Origin: Bigelowiella natans CCMP2755
Taxonomy: Eukaryota > Cercozoa > Chlorarachniophyceae
DNA length: 40,000 nt
NCBI GenBank assembly: GCA_000320545.1
Contig: ADNK01001511.1
Span: 1 to 40,000, forward strand
Reading direction: 5' to 3'
This document shows, piece by piece, positions 23,900-40,000 of the stretch. The position numbers were made by a program, and so were the translations under genes. Position 1 is the first letter of the stretch, and every line of letters starts with the position of its first letter. The notes beneath the pieces are model-generated. The model saw only the letters and a program-made list of their open reading frames with translations, searched no databases and was not told the origin of the DNA.

Positions 23900-26092
23900 A
23901 TTGCTGTTCTTGTTCCAGCTAACTTAATACTACTACTACTACTACCTACTACTATAGAGAACATGGAATACGGCAGAGTCCATATCAATGCTTCTCTCAC
24001 TACCGGCAACATGCTGTTAAAGATAACTTCTACTACTCTCATAAGAACTACCAGAACCAACAACAGAAACAATTGATTCCATGGACTCAGGAAGAAGATG
24101 AGAGACTCAGTAATCGTCTTTTCCTCCTCCTCCTCCTGCTGCTACTACTACCACTACTACTACTACTACTACCACCACCACTTCTACTACCAATAGTAAT
24201 AATTATAATAATAATAATAGTAGTTAGTTTAATGCAGATGATATGGTTCACAGTAATTGGTGCTTCTCCTTTCCCTCCTCCTCCTCCTCCTCCCGGTGCT
24301 CCTCATAATATTGTGATCTACGACAGCTGCACTAGAGAAAATCCACGGAAAGAATTTTAGGGAAATTCATCAAAGGATGCCACATAGGACGTATACACAA
24401 GTACTTACTTGCTGCTACTTATTGAGTAGCATATCAAATGATATTATCAATTCGTCGTTCACGCAAAGTATCTGTTGGCTGCTGGTGCTGCTGCCTATTT
24501 TCCCTTCTATGTTATCATCCCTTTTGCAGATATATCAACGTCTGTACAAAAAATTAAGTCATCACCGCAAACAAAGCAAAAGGAACACTCCTTGGACCCC
24601 ATCAGAAAATCTGAAATTAATTCTCGGTGTAAAGACGCTTGGTAGCGACAACTATGGTGACCATGTGTATAAGAATGTCAGAGAAACACTCTTCCCTCAC
24701 GGATCAAGAAACGGTAGTGATTAGTATAAGTAGTAGTAGTAGGTGTAGTAGTCAAAGGACGATAATAAAGGGGGCACCCATGGTTGTTGAATCCATTACT
24801 TAGTGCAGATGCTTCTGCTGAGTAGCAGTAAGCAACAAGCCATTAGGGATGGTTTTATGTTGGTGAATGATGTACGAATCCCTCTTCTTCTTCTTCTTCT
24901 TCTTCTTCTTCTTCTTCTTTATTTACGTTGCTTGACTTTATGTATCTCTAGCTGATCAACTGAGGGAGAGATGGAAAGCTGTAGGAGAACCATGGTAGCA
25001 GCAGTGGCAGTAGCAGTGGCAGCAGCAGTAGCAGTAGCAGTTTTAGTTGTAGTAGTAGTAGTAGTTTTTCTCCTCACCATTATCATCATCATCATCATCA
25101 CCATCATCATTCAAACTCGCTACTACTACTGCTACTAGTACTACTACTACAACACTACATCCTCCTTTTTCTGCTGCTGGTGTAATAGCAGTTGTATGTG
25201 TTGGTGCTGATTGCTTGGTTATTTTCTTCCTTAATTCCTTACGTAGTTACTGCTGCCTGCTGCTTGCTACCACTACTACCACAGGTATAATAAACGCTAC
25301 GCTCCTGGCCTTCACGAATGTTGGTCATTCAAAGAAGATCAAAAATTGAGGAATAAAGTCAAGCAATACACTGAAAGAGGAATGTTACTGTCATCATCAA
25401 TACAGGCGTTAGACTCTAAAGGTAGCATATTCAGTCTATTAGTTGCAATGATATTTATTCATTTCCTTTTTCTTTCTTCTCTTCCTCCTTCTTCTCCATC
25501 TTCTTCTTCTTCTTCTTCTTCTTCTTCTTCCTTTTCTGCTTCTTCTTCTTCTTCTTCTTCCCAGGGACTCAAGGTGAGGCGAAGGAGGAATTAAGACAAG
25601 AAAAGAACCTAAACGACGAGGGGAGGAAAATACCGCCACCATCGTCGCCATTAGAAGCAGCACAACTCTCTCCTTCTCCAGGGAGAGGAGAAAGCAGCCA
25701 TAGGAAGAAGACTAAGAAGAAGAAAAAGAAAAAAAAGAGCAGCACAATTCCTTGGGGTTGATGAACTTACATTCGATTGTTTGTTATGATATTGCTTACT
25801 GTGCGTTGATCATCCGCTTGATCGTGAACAACTTCTTGTTACTTGAGGGTGGATTGTTCTAGGAGTAGAACAAATGACATGTGTCTTCTTATTATTATCA
25901 TAATCATCCATAATCTTTCCAGGTCGTATCTCCAAGTGTTTTATTGGACGCACTGTACCAGAGTGCAAAGCCAGATTTTTGGCCATAGCAACACCAGAAG
26001 AAGTACGTTGTAGCAGTAGTAATAGTAGCAGTAGTATTTGATGTTGTTATTGTAGACGAAGCGCCACATTAAATGTATTGGAAAAAGAAAAA

Positions 26093-26132
<40 letters not shown>

Positions 26133-26236
26133 GATGTACAAGGTGAGGAATCGGACATCAATCATATGACATTTTACGTGTTTCCCCCTGCATACAGGAA
26201 TTTTATTTTTGGTTTTCGCAAAATAGTTTTTGGTGA
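19768..26236 (+). CDS. SNAPC4: SNAPc subunit 4-like protein with multiple Myb/SANT repeats
   Basis: Exons: 19768-19961, 20029-20122, 20198-20329, 20501-20583, 20763-20859, 21005-21085, 21468-21650, 21927-21959, 22420-22530, 22772-22820, 22985-23024, 23214-23278, 23427-23676, 23958-24109, 24336-24400, 24530-24713, 24952-24994, 25285-25421, 25565-25756, 25923-26002, 26198-26236; 2304 nt, 767 residues, all in phase. An acidic N-terminus and a helical region (TDDEKRRLENAVRIAKK) precede a half-repeat FNWDALAHEFF/SGDYLRMQW. Myb repeats follow: SLWQRIAERLF...SPYQCFSHYRQH; IPWTQEEDERL...REIHQRMPHRT; TPWTPSENLKL...QLRERWKAVG; and WSFKEDQKLR interrupted by a basic linker before WGRISKCFIGRTVPECKARF. 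Four-and-a-half repeats match SNAPC4/SNAP190, the DNA-binding subunit that recognises snRNA promoters for Pol II and III. Another multi-Myb regulator is possible. Exon 8 and the last exon are least certain. Confidence 0.65.
21119..21163. repeat. (ATT)n microsatellite
   Basis: ATT repeats grading into GTT within an intron of the SNAPC4-like gene. Confidence 0.8.
21294..21336. repeat. (TA)n microsatellite
   Basis: Uninterrupted TA tract in the intron between SNAPC4-like exons 6 and 7. Confidence 0.85.
23859..23894. repeat. (TG)n microsatellite
   Basis: TG dinucleotide tract in the intron before the first full Myb-containing exon (23958). Confidence 0.85.
25476..25564 (+). repeat. (TTC)n tract forming a polypyrimidine tract
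   Basis: CTT/TTC repeats run straight into the CCCAG acceptor of SNAPC4-like exon 19 (exon starts at 25565), so the microsatellite provides the pyrimidine tract of that splice site. Confidence 0.7.
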
Positions 26237-27958
26237 AAATATTGAAAAATTGACCACGACTATCATCACCATGCGCTAATGTTCTGCAGCTTTCAAAGTA
26301 TTGTCGTCCAGATCTACGTCGGGACTAGGGGAAGTGCAGCAACTTTGGCAAATGTCATCATTTTCGATGCGATCAAACTTGCTCATTCATCAATTCTGTT
26401 TTTCATGCCATGTGTTGTGACAACATGGATGCAAGATCATGTGTGCCGCAAGGTTCAGCAAATGGGTAATGCTGTTTTCAAGCACATTATGCACGACAGG
26501 TGCTTGCGTTTCATCATATCCGGTGTGTTTGCATGCATGCATTCATTCAAATGCGCAATTTGAGAAACATGATGCGGACTTACATTCATCGCAGCCTCGT
26601 TCTTTTGCGCAGTACATGTTTGAGCCTTGCTAGCTTGAGCGATCGATGTGATGGAGTCGCGCACAATGGACGACAGGCGGGTGTGCACGTACTGCACACA
26701 GATGACATGTAGTGCATGTACTGTATTTCTGTGTACATCTAGACATGTCGTGTCTACAGTGCGCTGTGGGTTACATGCTTGAAGTTTGGGAGCACACCGG
26801 GCTGGAATAATGACACATGTGCATGATACTCGCACAATAAGTGTCGCTTGTCCATCTGCGAATTAATTTGTCGAAATCTCGATGAAGGCACTGCTAGACT
26901 GTGCACAGACAGACTGCAGAGCAGAGAGGGTCCCAATGCATGCACACGCCACTGGGCGCAACTCCCAAGCTCTAGCTCACACAATGCATGCAATATTCAA
27001 TGCACAAGCATCAGCGGCAATGTGATCCTAGAATTGACTTTGCGTTTGCACGCGCACGCGTGCAATGCAATGTGCGTGCCAATGCACATCGCACACAACT
27101 CGGTCAACCTGCAACAATTTTTGTGTTTAAGCAAGCGCGAGCTTTTGAAAGCGATTTGAAGCTTCAGCGTGCAGTGAGAAAGTGAGATAAGTTCGCACGC
27201 AGCTGGGATTTTTCGTGTGCATGCGGTTAGCGTGTGCGCACGCGCTTGCGCATTCTGCAGCGCTGCACATTGCTTGCAACTCTCACCAAACTTCTTGCAT
27301 TTTTCGCAAAAACAACGTTTTGGCTTTCGAAAATGACACGTTTTGTTTGGTCGTTTCTCGGTCAAAAATTGCATTTTGACGCTCGGCCAAGGTGCAGATG
27401 TGTACTGCTGTGATCACATTCATCAATGTGAAGCGCTGCGCACACGCGCACGACAACTCGCCTTTTGTGCTGCAGCCAAATGTTACCGGGTTTGACCGAG
27501 CTGTGCAAGATGAAGAGTTGTGACTCACATCTGCTGATCTAGTGATGCAGGCCTTGTCGTGTCGTCAATGGATGGACAGTTCCCATGGCGCACACGTGTG
27601 TGGCAGCCCAATTTGTAAGTCATAATTCATGCATTGGCTGCCGCTCTCACGTGCACACGCATTTGCCTAGCTGTCTAGTCGATGCCCAGCCAGACTGCAT
27701 TTGCACTGTAGTTTGCCGCACAACCACACACAACATGCATTCACACGAATGTTGTGTACCAATGTACAGCAACATGTGCATGCACGTGTGCATGTCTGGC
27801 ACTGAATCAGCTAGATCGAGTGTCGTAATCTTTAAAAATCGAGTCGAGATTGATGATAGGCGGGTCAAGTTTCATTCACGGAATGTGAAACCTGACCACA
27901 TCGGCCAATGGGCGTTTCACGATGCAAATATTTTTATTGTATCACGATTTGTCTCTTG
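26237..27958. other. Convergent non-coding region without microsatellites
   Basis: About 1.7 kb between the ends of the SNAPC4-like and receptor-like genes. It is comparatively GC- and CpG-rich, full of TGCATGCA, GCGCACGCG and CACGTG words, and lacks trinucleotide repeats. Overlapping open frames on both strands have no recognisable motif and look fortuitous. It may be an old, decayed repeat or transposon. Confidence 0.45.
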
Positions 27959-30178
27959 TTAAGTCTTTTTTTGGTCATCTTCATTTTTCTGAGGTGCCGC
28001 CATCTTCAAGGATTCAACATCAGTTTTGCCTTCTTTCACTGCATTGGTGATCAGCTTTAGAAGCATGGGGACATCTTGCAGAGTCAACCCTATATCGCCG
28101 CGAGCAACATTATGGGTCTGTGTAACCGTGTTCCTGCGGCCTTGGAGCATGAGAGCCATAATGTCCCACGTTTCAGAATCTACAACAGTTTCCGAGTCTT
28201 TTTCATCGGCCCTTGGATCCCCCTCCTCAAAACCCACAATACGTTCCCACAATGATGGAACACGCAGATACTGTTGGGCGAAGCCTCCGCTCATGGTTCC
28301 GCCCTTCCCATTGTCATCCTTTTCAGGGTCATTCAACGGTGTCACTTTTACAGTATTCCTCAATTGTGAACCAACTAACGCTGCCCACGAGCTGGGTACT
28401 CTATCTCTGACGTTTTCACTCAATTCGAGTTCTTTATCTCCACTTTCATCCTTATCTTTCTTACAACGACAGCATCTGGGACACTGTTTCAGTATAGCTT
28501 GGCCTCGTTCCTTCAAAAAGTAGCAGATGAGCGCGAAAGTGCTCATGGACGCGAGTAGTATGATAGGTCCGATCATGACATCCATGCCCAGGCTATCACT
28601 GCTAGTGTCAGCCGAGGCTTCGCATTGAGAAGCTCCAAGATAAGTCTGTTTTGCATATGTTTCAGCATTGATGTAGTCTCCATCCGCCAGCTCCTTCGCA
28701 ATGGCCCATGAGAATGCTGGTTGAAGATCGTCTCTAATGGGCATTGAGTTTATTAGTACCAACACTATGTCGCCGACCATCGTCTTATCACAGTGCTTCT
28801 GCTTGTTTTCAGGAGTATAACGGCCTGTCAAAGCACTGTTGAATTCGTCCACAGTCAGCAAGGCAGCTTCGCATCGGCCATCACTCATTCCATTGAGTGC
28901 CTCCTTGGCATCTGTAGCTGTCACTGCCTGTATATCAGGGTATCGAGATCCAACAGATGGTAGACTTGCTTCGAGAAGGCACACTCTGTAGTTTTTCTCG
29001 ATAGCTTCCTCGAGCGAGTTTACTTCACCGCTGACCCGAGATGTGAGTATATGGACGGTTACCTGGGCTGTATAGGTGGTGAGCATGACCAATGAAAATA
29101 CACCAATACCCCCAAGCTGAATCCTGCCGGCAGTAGTGTGAGGATTCCATCTAAAATCACCAGACCCGAAGAAAGACATCAGGGCATAGAAGATTGTTGT
29201 CGATAGGTTGACTATATTGGTGTGGCCTGGAAAATCAGATTCATTCGTCCAGCCTTCTGCAACCCATATTACAATTCCTCCGTAAACAAGTACAAGAACC
29301 GTAGAGAACCAAACCCAGAAGGTAAAGGGCTTCCATGGCGCCGCCATCGAGTTTACCCAAGTCGATGGATCAGAAAGTTCGTTATCCGAGGATTGTTTTA
29401 CGATTAGTTTGAACTTGTCAGAATATACCCCAGCAGTGAAATCAACGAACTTCCTTCTTTCGTCCGTAGTCCAAAAGTTTCCGATACATATGTCCGTTGA
29501 GTTTAATGCTACCTCGTGGCAGCAGGCTGTGTAGGAAGATGTGGGTGAGAATTCGTTCGAGCGGTTGGAGACTTGAATTATGTCATACGTGATGCCGTAC
29601 TTCGGGAACACATTGTGCAGCATGAATGTCACCATAGATCCCTCTTTGTTGCCGTCGTCCTTCGATGTCACCAAAGTATAACCTGATCCACTATCAGCAG
29701 GAAAGCTCACGCGAAGACGGGGAAGTGCCCGTAGACTCCTCTCATGAAGACCTAAACCAAATTTGTTGCTATAGCCGCACGTTTCGTAGCTGTAGTATAA
29801 AGCCTGGTATGACCCATTTACTATGTGTGTTGCTGTTGGAAACGACATCGACTTGGTTGGAAAACGGTCACAGGTAGTTTTGTTTACGTAGCACCAAGGA
29901 ACTCGACACCATTCAGGCAGAGGATTGGTGTTAGGTAGACAGGCAGCAGCTGTACCGTTGTCGTATGGCTTGCATCCCTGAGCCCCGAAGGAAATCGGGT
30001 AGCATTCTCCATCTTGAGCCAAAACGCATTCGTTCGCAGTGGCATTGTATCGCCTAGTAATGCCAATGGCTGTCGGCCAAGGGTTTATGCATGGGCACGA
30101 GGATGTGCCTCTATATCCATTTGTTGCAGGAAGGCTGATTCCATAAATTAGCCAAAGTAAACCCAGAAGTTCTCGCAT
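27959..30178 (-). CDS. Ionotropic glutamate receptor-like channel with Cys-rich ectodomain (intronless)
   Basis: A single 739-residue frame. Residues 1-20 look like a signal peptide. Residues 28-103 form a Cys-rich module (CPC...W, NECVLAQDGECYP, PEWCRVPWCYV) of a kind seen on protist surface proteins. Glutamate-receptor order then follows: S1 ligand-lobe half (about 155-280, including NFWTTDERRKFVDFTAG), M1 (285-308), re-entrant pore segment FYALMSFFGSG (330-340), M3 (353-378) with TYTAQVTVHIL at the place of the usual SYTANLAAF gate, S2 lobe (about 380-528) and M4 (533-554), then a cytosolic tail of about 185 residues. Many N-glycosylation sequons lie in the ectodomain. Predicted plasma-membrane ligand-gated cation channel; ligand unknown. 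Unlike its neighbours it has no introns and no microsatellite-encoded tracts. Confidence 0.85.
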   Translation of the reverse strand: MRELLGLLWLIYGISLPATNGYRGTSSCPCINPWPTAIGITRRYNATANECVLAQDGECYPISFGAQGCKPYDNGTAAACLPNTNPLPEWCRVPWCYVNKTTCDRFPTKSMSFPTATHIVNGSYQALYYSYETCGYSNKFGLGLHERSLRALPRLRVSFPADSGSGYTLVTSKDDGNKEGSMVTFMLHNVFPKYGITYDIIQVSNRSNEFSPTSSYTACCHEVALNSTDICIGNFWTTDERRKFVDFTAGVYSDKFKLIVKQSSDNELSDPSTWVNSMAAPWKPFTFWVWFSTVLVLVYGGIVIWVAEGWTNESDFPGHTNIVNLSTTIFYALMSFFGSGDFRWNPHTTAGRIQLGGIGVFSLVMLTTYTAQVTVHILTSRVSGEVNSLEEAIEKNYRVCLLEASLPSVGSRYPDIQAVTATDAKEALNGMSDGRCEAALLTVDEFNSALTGRYTPENKQKHCDKTMVGDIVLVLINSMPIRDDLQPAFSWAIAKELADGDYINAETYAKQTYLGASQCEASADTSSDSLGMDVMIGPIILLASMSTFALICYFLKERGQAILKQCPRCCRCKKDKDESGDKELELSENVRDRVPSSWAALVGSQLRNTVKVTPLNDPEKDDNGKGGTMSGGFAQQYLRVPSLWERIVGFEEGDPRADEKDSETVVDSETWDIMALMLQGRRNTVTQTHNVARGDIGLTLQDVPMLLKLITNAVKEGKTDVESLKMAAPQKNEDDQKKT

Positions 30179-30447
30179 CCAGATAATTCCAAGTACAAGA
30201 TCGATAAGGAGCTCCAGTCCCTGTTTTACTCTCTATAGTCACGCACCACCCCCATTAATTTCACCCATTACTTAGTTCGTTAGTGAGCTAGGGAGTCGCA
30301 TCTTTGATTGCCCAAATAAATCTCGTATCCCAGACTTATCTGAGTGCCGTTACATTGTAGTTGATGAGAGTTGTAGCAGTAGATCTAGCACTCATGCATG
30401 CTAACCAATGCTATAATACCCAAATGGAGATGATCATCATCATCACC

Positions 30448-30494
<47 letters not shown>

Positions 30495-31030
30495 GTCATC
30501 GTCGTTACCTTCCCCCTCGGTATTGTTATTGATAAATTATCGAGTAGGAGACACCACTCCTGGTAGTAGGAACCACCAATGCAATAATCGTAGGTCTAGG
30601 CCAGTCGAATGACAAAAAAATAACAATAATATATCTAATCGTAATAATAATAATGATAACAACAATAACAACAATTAATCAATCTCCTGTTTGCTTAGAT
30701 ATATTATTTAAGCCAAGAACATCGACTACAAGTCATTATCTTTGTGAGTGAGTTATATCAACAACAAGTGGATGCATCAACTAATATGGAAAACAACAAT
30801 TATTTTCTTTTTTAGTGGATGTTCTTGGTTGTTGTTGTTGTTGTTGTTGTTGTTATTATTATTAGAAGATCGAGAGAGTGGAAGGAGCAGCTGCATCAGA
30901 TTGTTCCGAAGAGGAGGAGGACGAGGAGGAGGAGGAGGAGCGTGGTGATCATAAGAGATACGAGATCATACTCTTCACAGCAGAATCTCTTGCACTATAG
31001 GAGGGGACATCATGCTCAAATAGTTGTCAC

Positions 31031-31077
<47 letters not shown>

Positions 31078-31144
31078 GGGTTGAGAAGACTCTCGCATTA
31101 GTATTGTAAATGATCGATGGTTGGATAAATCATTTTTATGAGTT
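30179..31144. other. Divergent intergenic region with long ATC and CT microsatellites
   Basis: Between the divergent receptor-like and RecQ genes. Contains (ATC)n at about 30447-30495, (TTG)n at about 30829-30853, a GAG-rich tract near 30912-30940 and (CT)n at about 31031-31072. An AG-bounded frame at 30865-30988 encodes an acidic peptide (KIERVEGAAASDCSEEEE), which could belong to an unidentified exon, but no gene can be assembled. Confidence 0.35.
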
Positions 31145-31366
31145 ATGCGAGGGGCATTCATAAGGATCCAATTGCATCGAAGGCAGAAGTTTCGTACAAG
31201 TATATTCTCTGGTTTGCAGATAGCAGTCTTACTCTTTCATGTGTACACAGTGGTTCTACACATCATATATGCAATCCAACTCCCAATAATCTCCTCATTA
31301 TCGTTATCTCAACCAACTCATAATAAGGACGCCAGCGCTTCAAATCCCAATGGTCGCGTAATCTAG
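31145..31366 (+). CDS. Possible small membrane protein, 73 residues
   Basis: ATG at 31145 opens a 73-residue frame ending at 31366. The first ~20 residues are basic (MRGAFIRIQLHRRQKFRTS) and are followed by a long hydrophobic stretch (IAVLLFHVYTVVLHIIYAI) and a polar tail. It ends 59 bases before the RecQ start codon. Nothing identifies a family; it may be an exon of a larger gene, a 5' leader reading frame of the RecQ transcript or a chance frame. Confidence 0.25.
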   Translation: MRGAFIRIQLHRRQKFRTSIFSGLQIAVLLFHVYTVVLHIIYAIQLPIISSLSLSQPTHNKDASASNPNGRVI

Positions 31367-31424
31367 ATAGCGTTCGTATTTTTGCAGCAGCCGCAAGCAT
31401 TATCACCCTCGCACTACTCAGTGG

Positions 31425-38768
<7,344 letters not shown>

Positions 38769-39063
38769 GTTATCACAGCTGCAACAAGCAGAGGCAAGTC
38801 TATATACAAGTAAGCAATATGCACGTTTTTCGAGAGGATGTGCTACGCTCGAGATACACAGCTGCTGGACGATCTAGATGTTGTTATGCTTCATTATTGA
38901 ACGTTTGTGAATGATCACTCATCACCTGAATATAATCATGAATTGACGTAGGCGACTTTGACAGCAGACTCATTTCTTTGCAATCTTTGACGTGTGACAC
39001 ACGGTCAACCGATGCAAATTGCTAGCTGTGGCTTAATTGAATGCTTTAATGCTTATATCGTAT
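38769..39063. other. Downstream of RecQ, no gene seen
   Basis: Non-coding; the first part is the probable 3' untranslated region of the RecQ gene. Confidence 0.35.
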
Positions 39064-39130
39064 CATAATAGACACGGCAATAGGATATATATATTTTATA
39101 TATACCATATTGCATGTCTATCATTATCGA
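39064..39130. repeat. Second copy of the hairpin repeat
   Basis: CATAATAGACACGGCAATAG and the reverse of ATATTGCATGTCTATCATTA flank an AT-only core. Reverse complemented, it aligns with 15196-15257 (GATAGACATGCAATAT ... GTGTCTATTAT). Confidence 0.6.
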
Positions 39131-40000
39131 TCTTTTATTTGGTTCCCGCAACATGTCAACAATAATCATTACATTGCACCAAAATGTGTATCGACGACAC
39201 AAGAGCTCATTGGCGAAGTGGCAATCGTGAGCTATAAGCCAAAGTCAAGTTTTCATTTCAAACAATAACATCTAAATGTGCTGCACGTCTAGAGGACCAG
39301 CAGCCGCATTTAGAAAGCAGCATTAGTCTAGCAGTCTGTTTCGATTTTTGGTGTGACAACGTTTTCATATTATTATTCGTACACTGCATTTATCGTACCC
39401 GTGGCTGGTGCACACACACCGTTCTAGCGTTGTTGCTATTTTATCACGGGTATAGATAATACTGTCGCGCAATGCAACTACAGGTACATGCAGCATTGGC
39501 ATATCTAGATATAGCTAGATAGCTACATCATGATGACAATTGAAAAGGTTCAATCATATCATGACCCCTTTTAGCATGCATGTAACTAAGCCATAGTCCG
39601 CATCATGTCATCATGTGGATTATTATTCTTCTCTACATCGCATAAAATCAAAAAAAGCGCATTTATGCGTACATAGCCATCTGATGGAAGATAATATTAA
39701 TCTAAATATAGCGTGGCAGCGGAATATATTCCATGAGAGTTGGAGAATATATATTAGACCAATGCATCATACGCACTTACTTTATCAGTCAGTCAACGTT
39801 TTGAATCCCAGAATAAGAGCCTCTTCCTTCATGAGTTCCCCCCGTTTGGTTTTGGCCATTGTACACTACTTATCCACTGGAATATGCATTTGGTGCAGAG
39901 GGGGGCGCTTCTGCTGCTGCTTCTGTGTCACCGTATGCAGGAGGGGCTGATGGCTGACCTACTTATGTGTGCACATAGTAAATATATATATAATATAACA
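39131..40000. other. Right-edge non-coding stretch
   Basis: No exon structure, RNA gene or domain is recognisable. The 111-codon frame at 39615-39950 has no protein-like motif and is not called. Confidence 0.35.

Noticed and set aside
26279-27962. Many overlapping ORFs of 60-126 codons on both strands
   Set aside because: No motif, no hydrophobic or domain pattern, and similar lengths in opposing frames, as expected of stop-poor non-coding DNA.
30361-30612. Ser-rich ORF in the receptor/RecQ intergenic region
   Set aside because: Dominated by an ATC microsatellite; no flanking coding signal.

Overview
The window reads as the end of a nuclear chromosome or contig from an intron-dense, single-celled eukaryote. 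The first ~470 bases are degenerate CCCTAA-type telomeric and subtelomeric repeat with the C-rich strand at the left edge. Genes carry up to ~21 GT-AG introns, and all three standard stop codons are used. Introns and intergenic DNA are packed with di- and trinucleotide microsatellites (ATC/GAT, AGT/ACT, TTC, CT, TG, TA). I cannot place the species. The mix of genes (alkaline ceramidase, SNAPc-type Myb protein, ionotropic-glutamate-receptor-like channel with a Cys-rich ectodomain, patatin-like lipase) would suit an alga or other protist, possibly a stramenopile, but that is only an inference.

Layout from left to right: (1) 1-470 subtelomeric repeats; (2) 1063-7607, minus strand, a locus rebuilt here from many small exons that encodes a Gln/Ala-rich N-terminal part, a coiled coil, an unfamiliar middle region and a C-terminal membrane segment, read either as one 699-residue gene or as two overlapping genes; (3) 8248-9311, plus strand, a two-exon patatin-like phospholipase, divergent from the previous locus; (4) 9312-11095, non-coding with fold-back and tandem repeats; (5) 11096-14709, plus strand, an alkaline ceramidase in 11 exons; (6) 15884-19377, minus strand, a zinc alcohol dehydrogenase of the cinnamyl-alcohol type in 15 exons; (7) 19768-26236, plus strand, a SNAPC4-like multi-Myb protein in about 21 exons; (8) 26237-27958, a non-coding stretch poor in microsatellites; (9) 27959-30178, minus strand, an intronless ionotropic-glutamate-receptor-like protein; (10) 31425-38768, plus strand, a RecQ helicase in 16 exons with an N-terminal RanBP2-type zinc finger; (11) 38769-40000, non-coding with a hairpin repeat that is also present near 15.2 kb.

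The gene models were built by hand from GT/AG sites, reading phase and protein similarity recognised by eye. In the ceramidase, dehydrogenase, Myb and RecQ models every exon joins in phase and the total length is a multiple of three, which is good internal support; single boundaries may still be wrong. The genes are functionally unrelated (lipid metabolism, dehydrogenation, snRNA transcription, channel or receptor, DNA repair). I see no operon-like or cluster logic and no clear new defence or metabolic system. The unusual points are the unassigned coiled-coil/membrane protein, the RecQ-zinc-finger architecture, the changed active-site residues in the two lipid enzymes, and repeat-driven remodelling of introns and splice sites.
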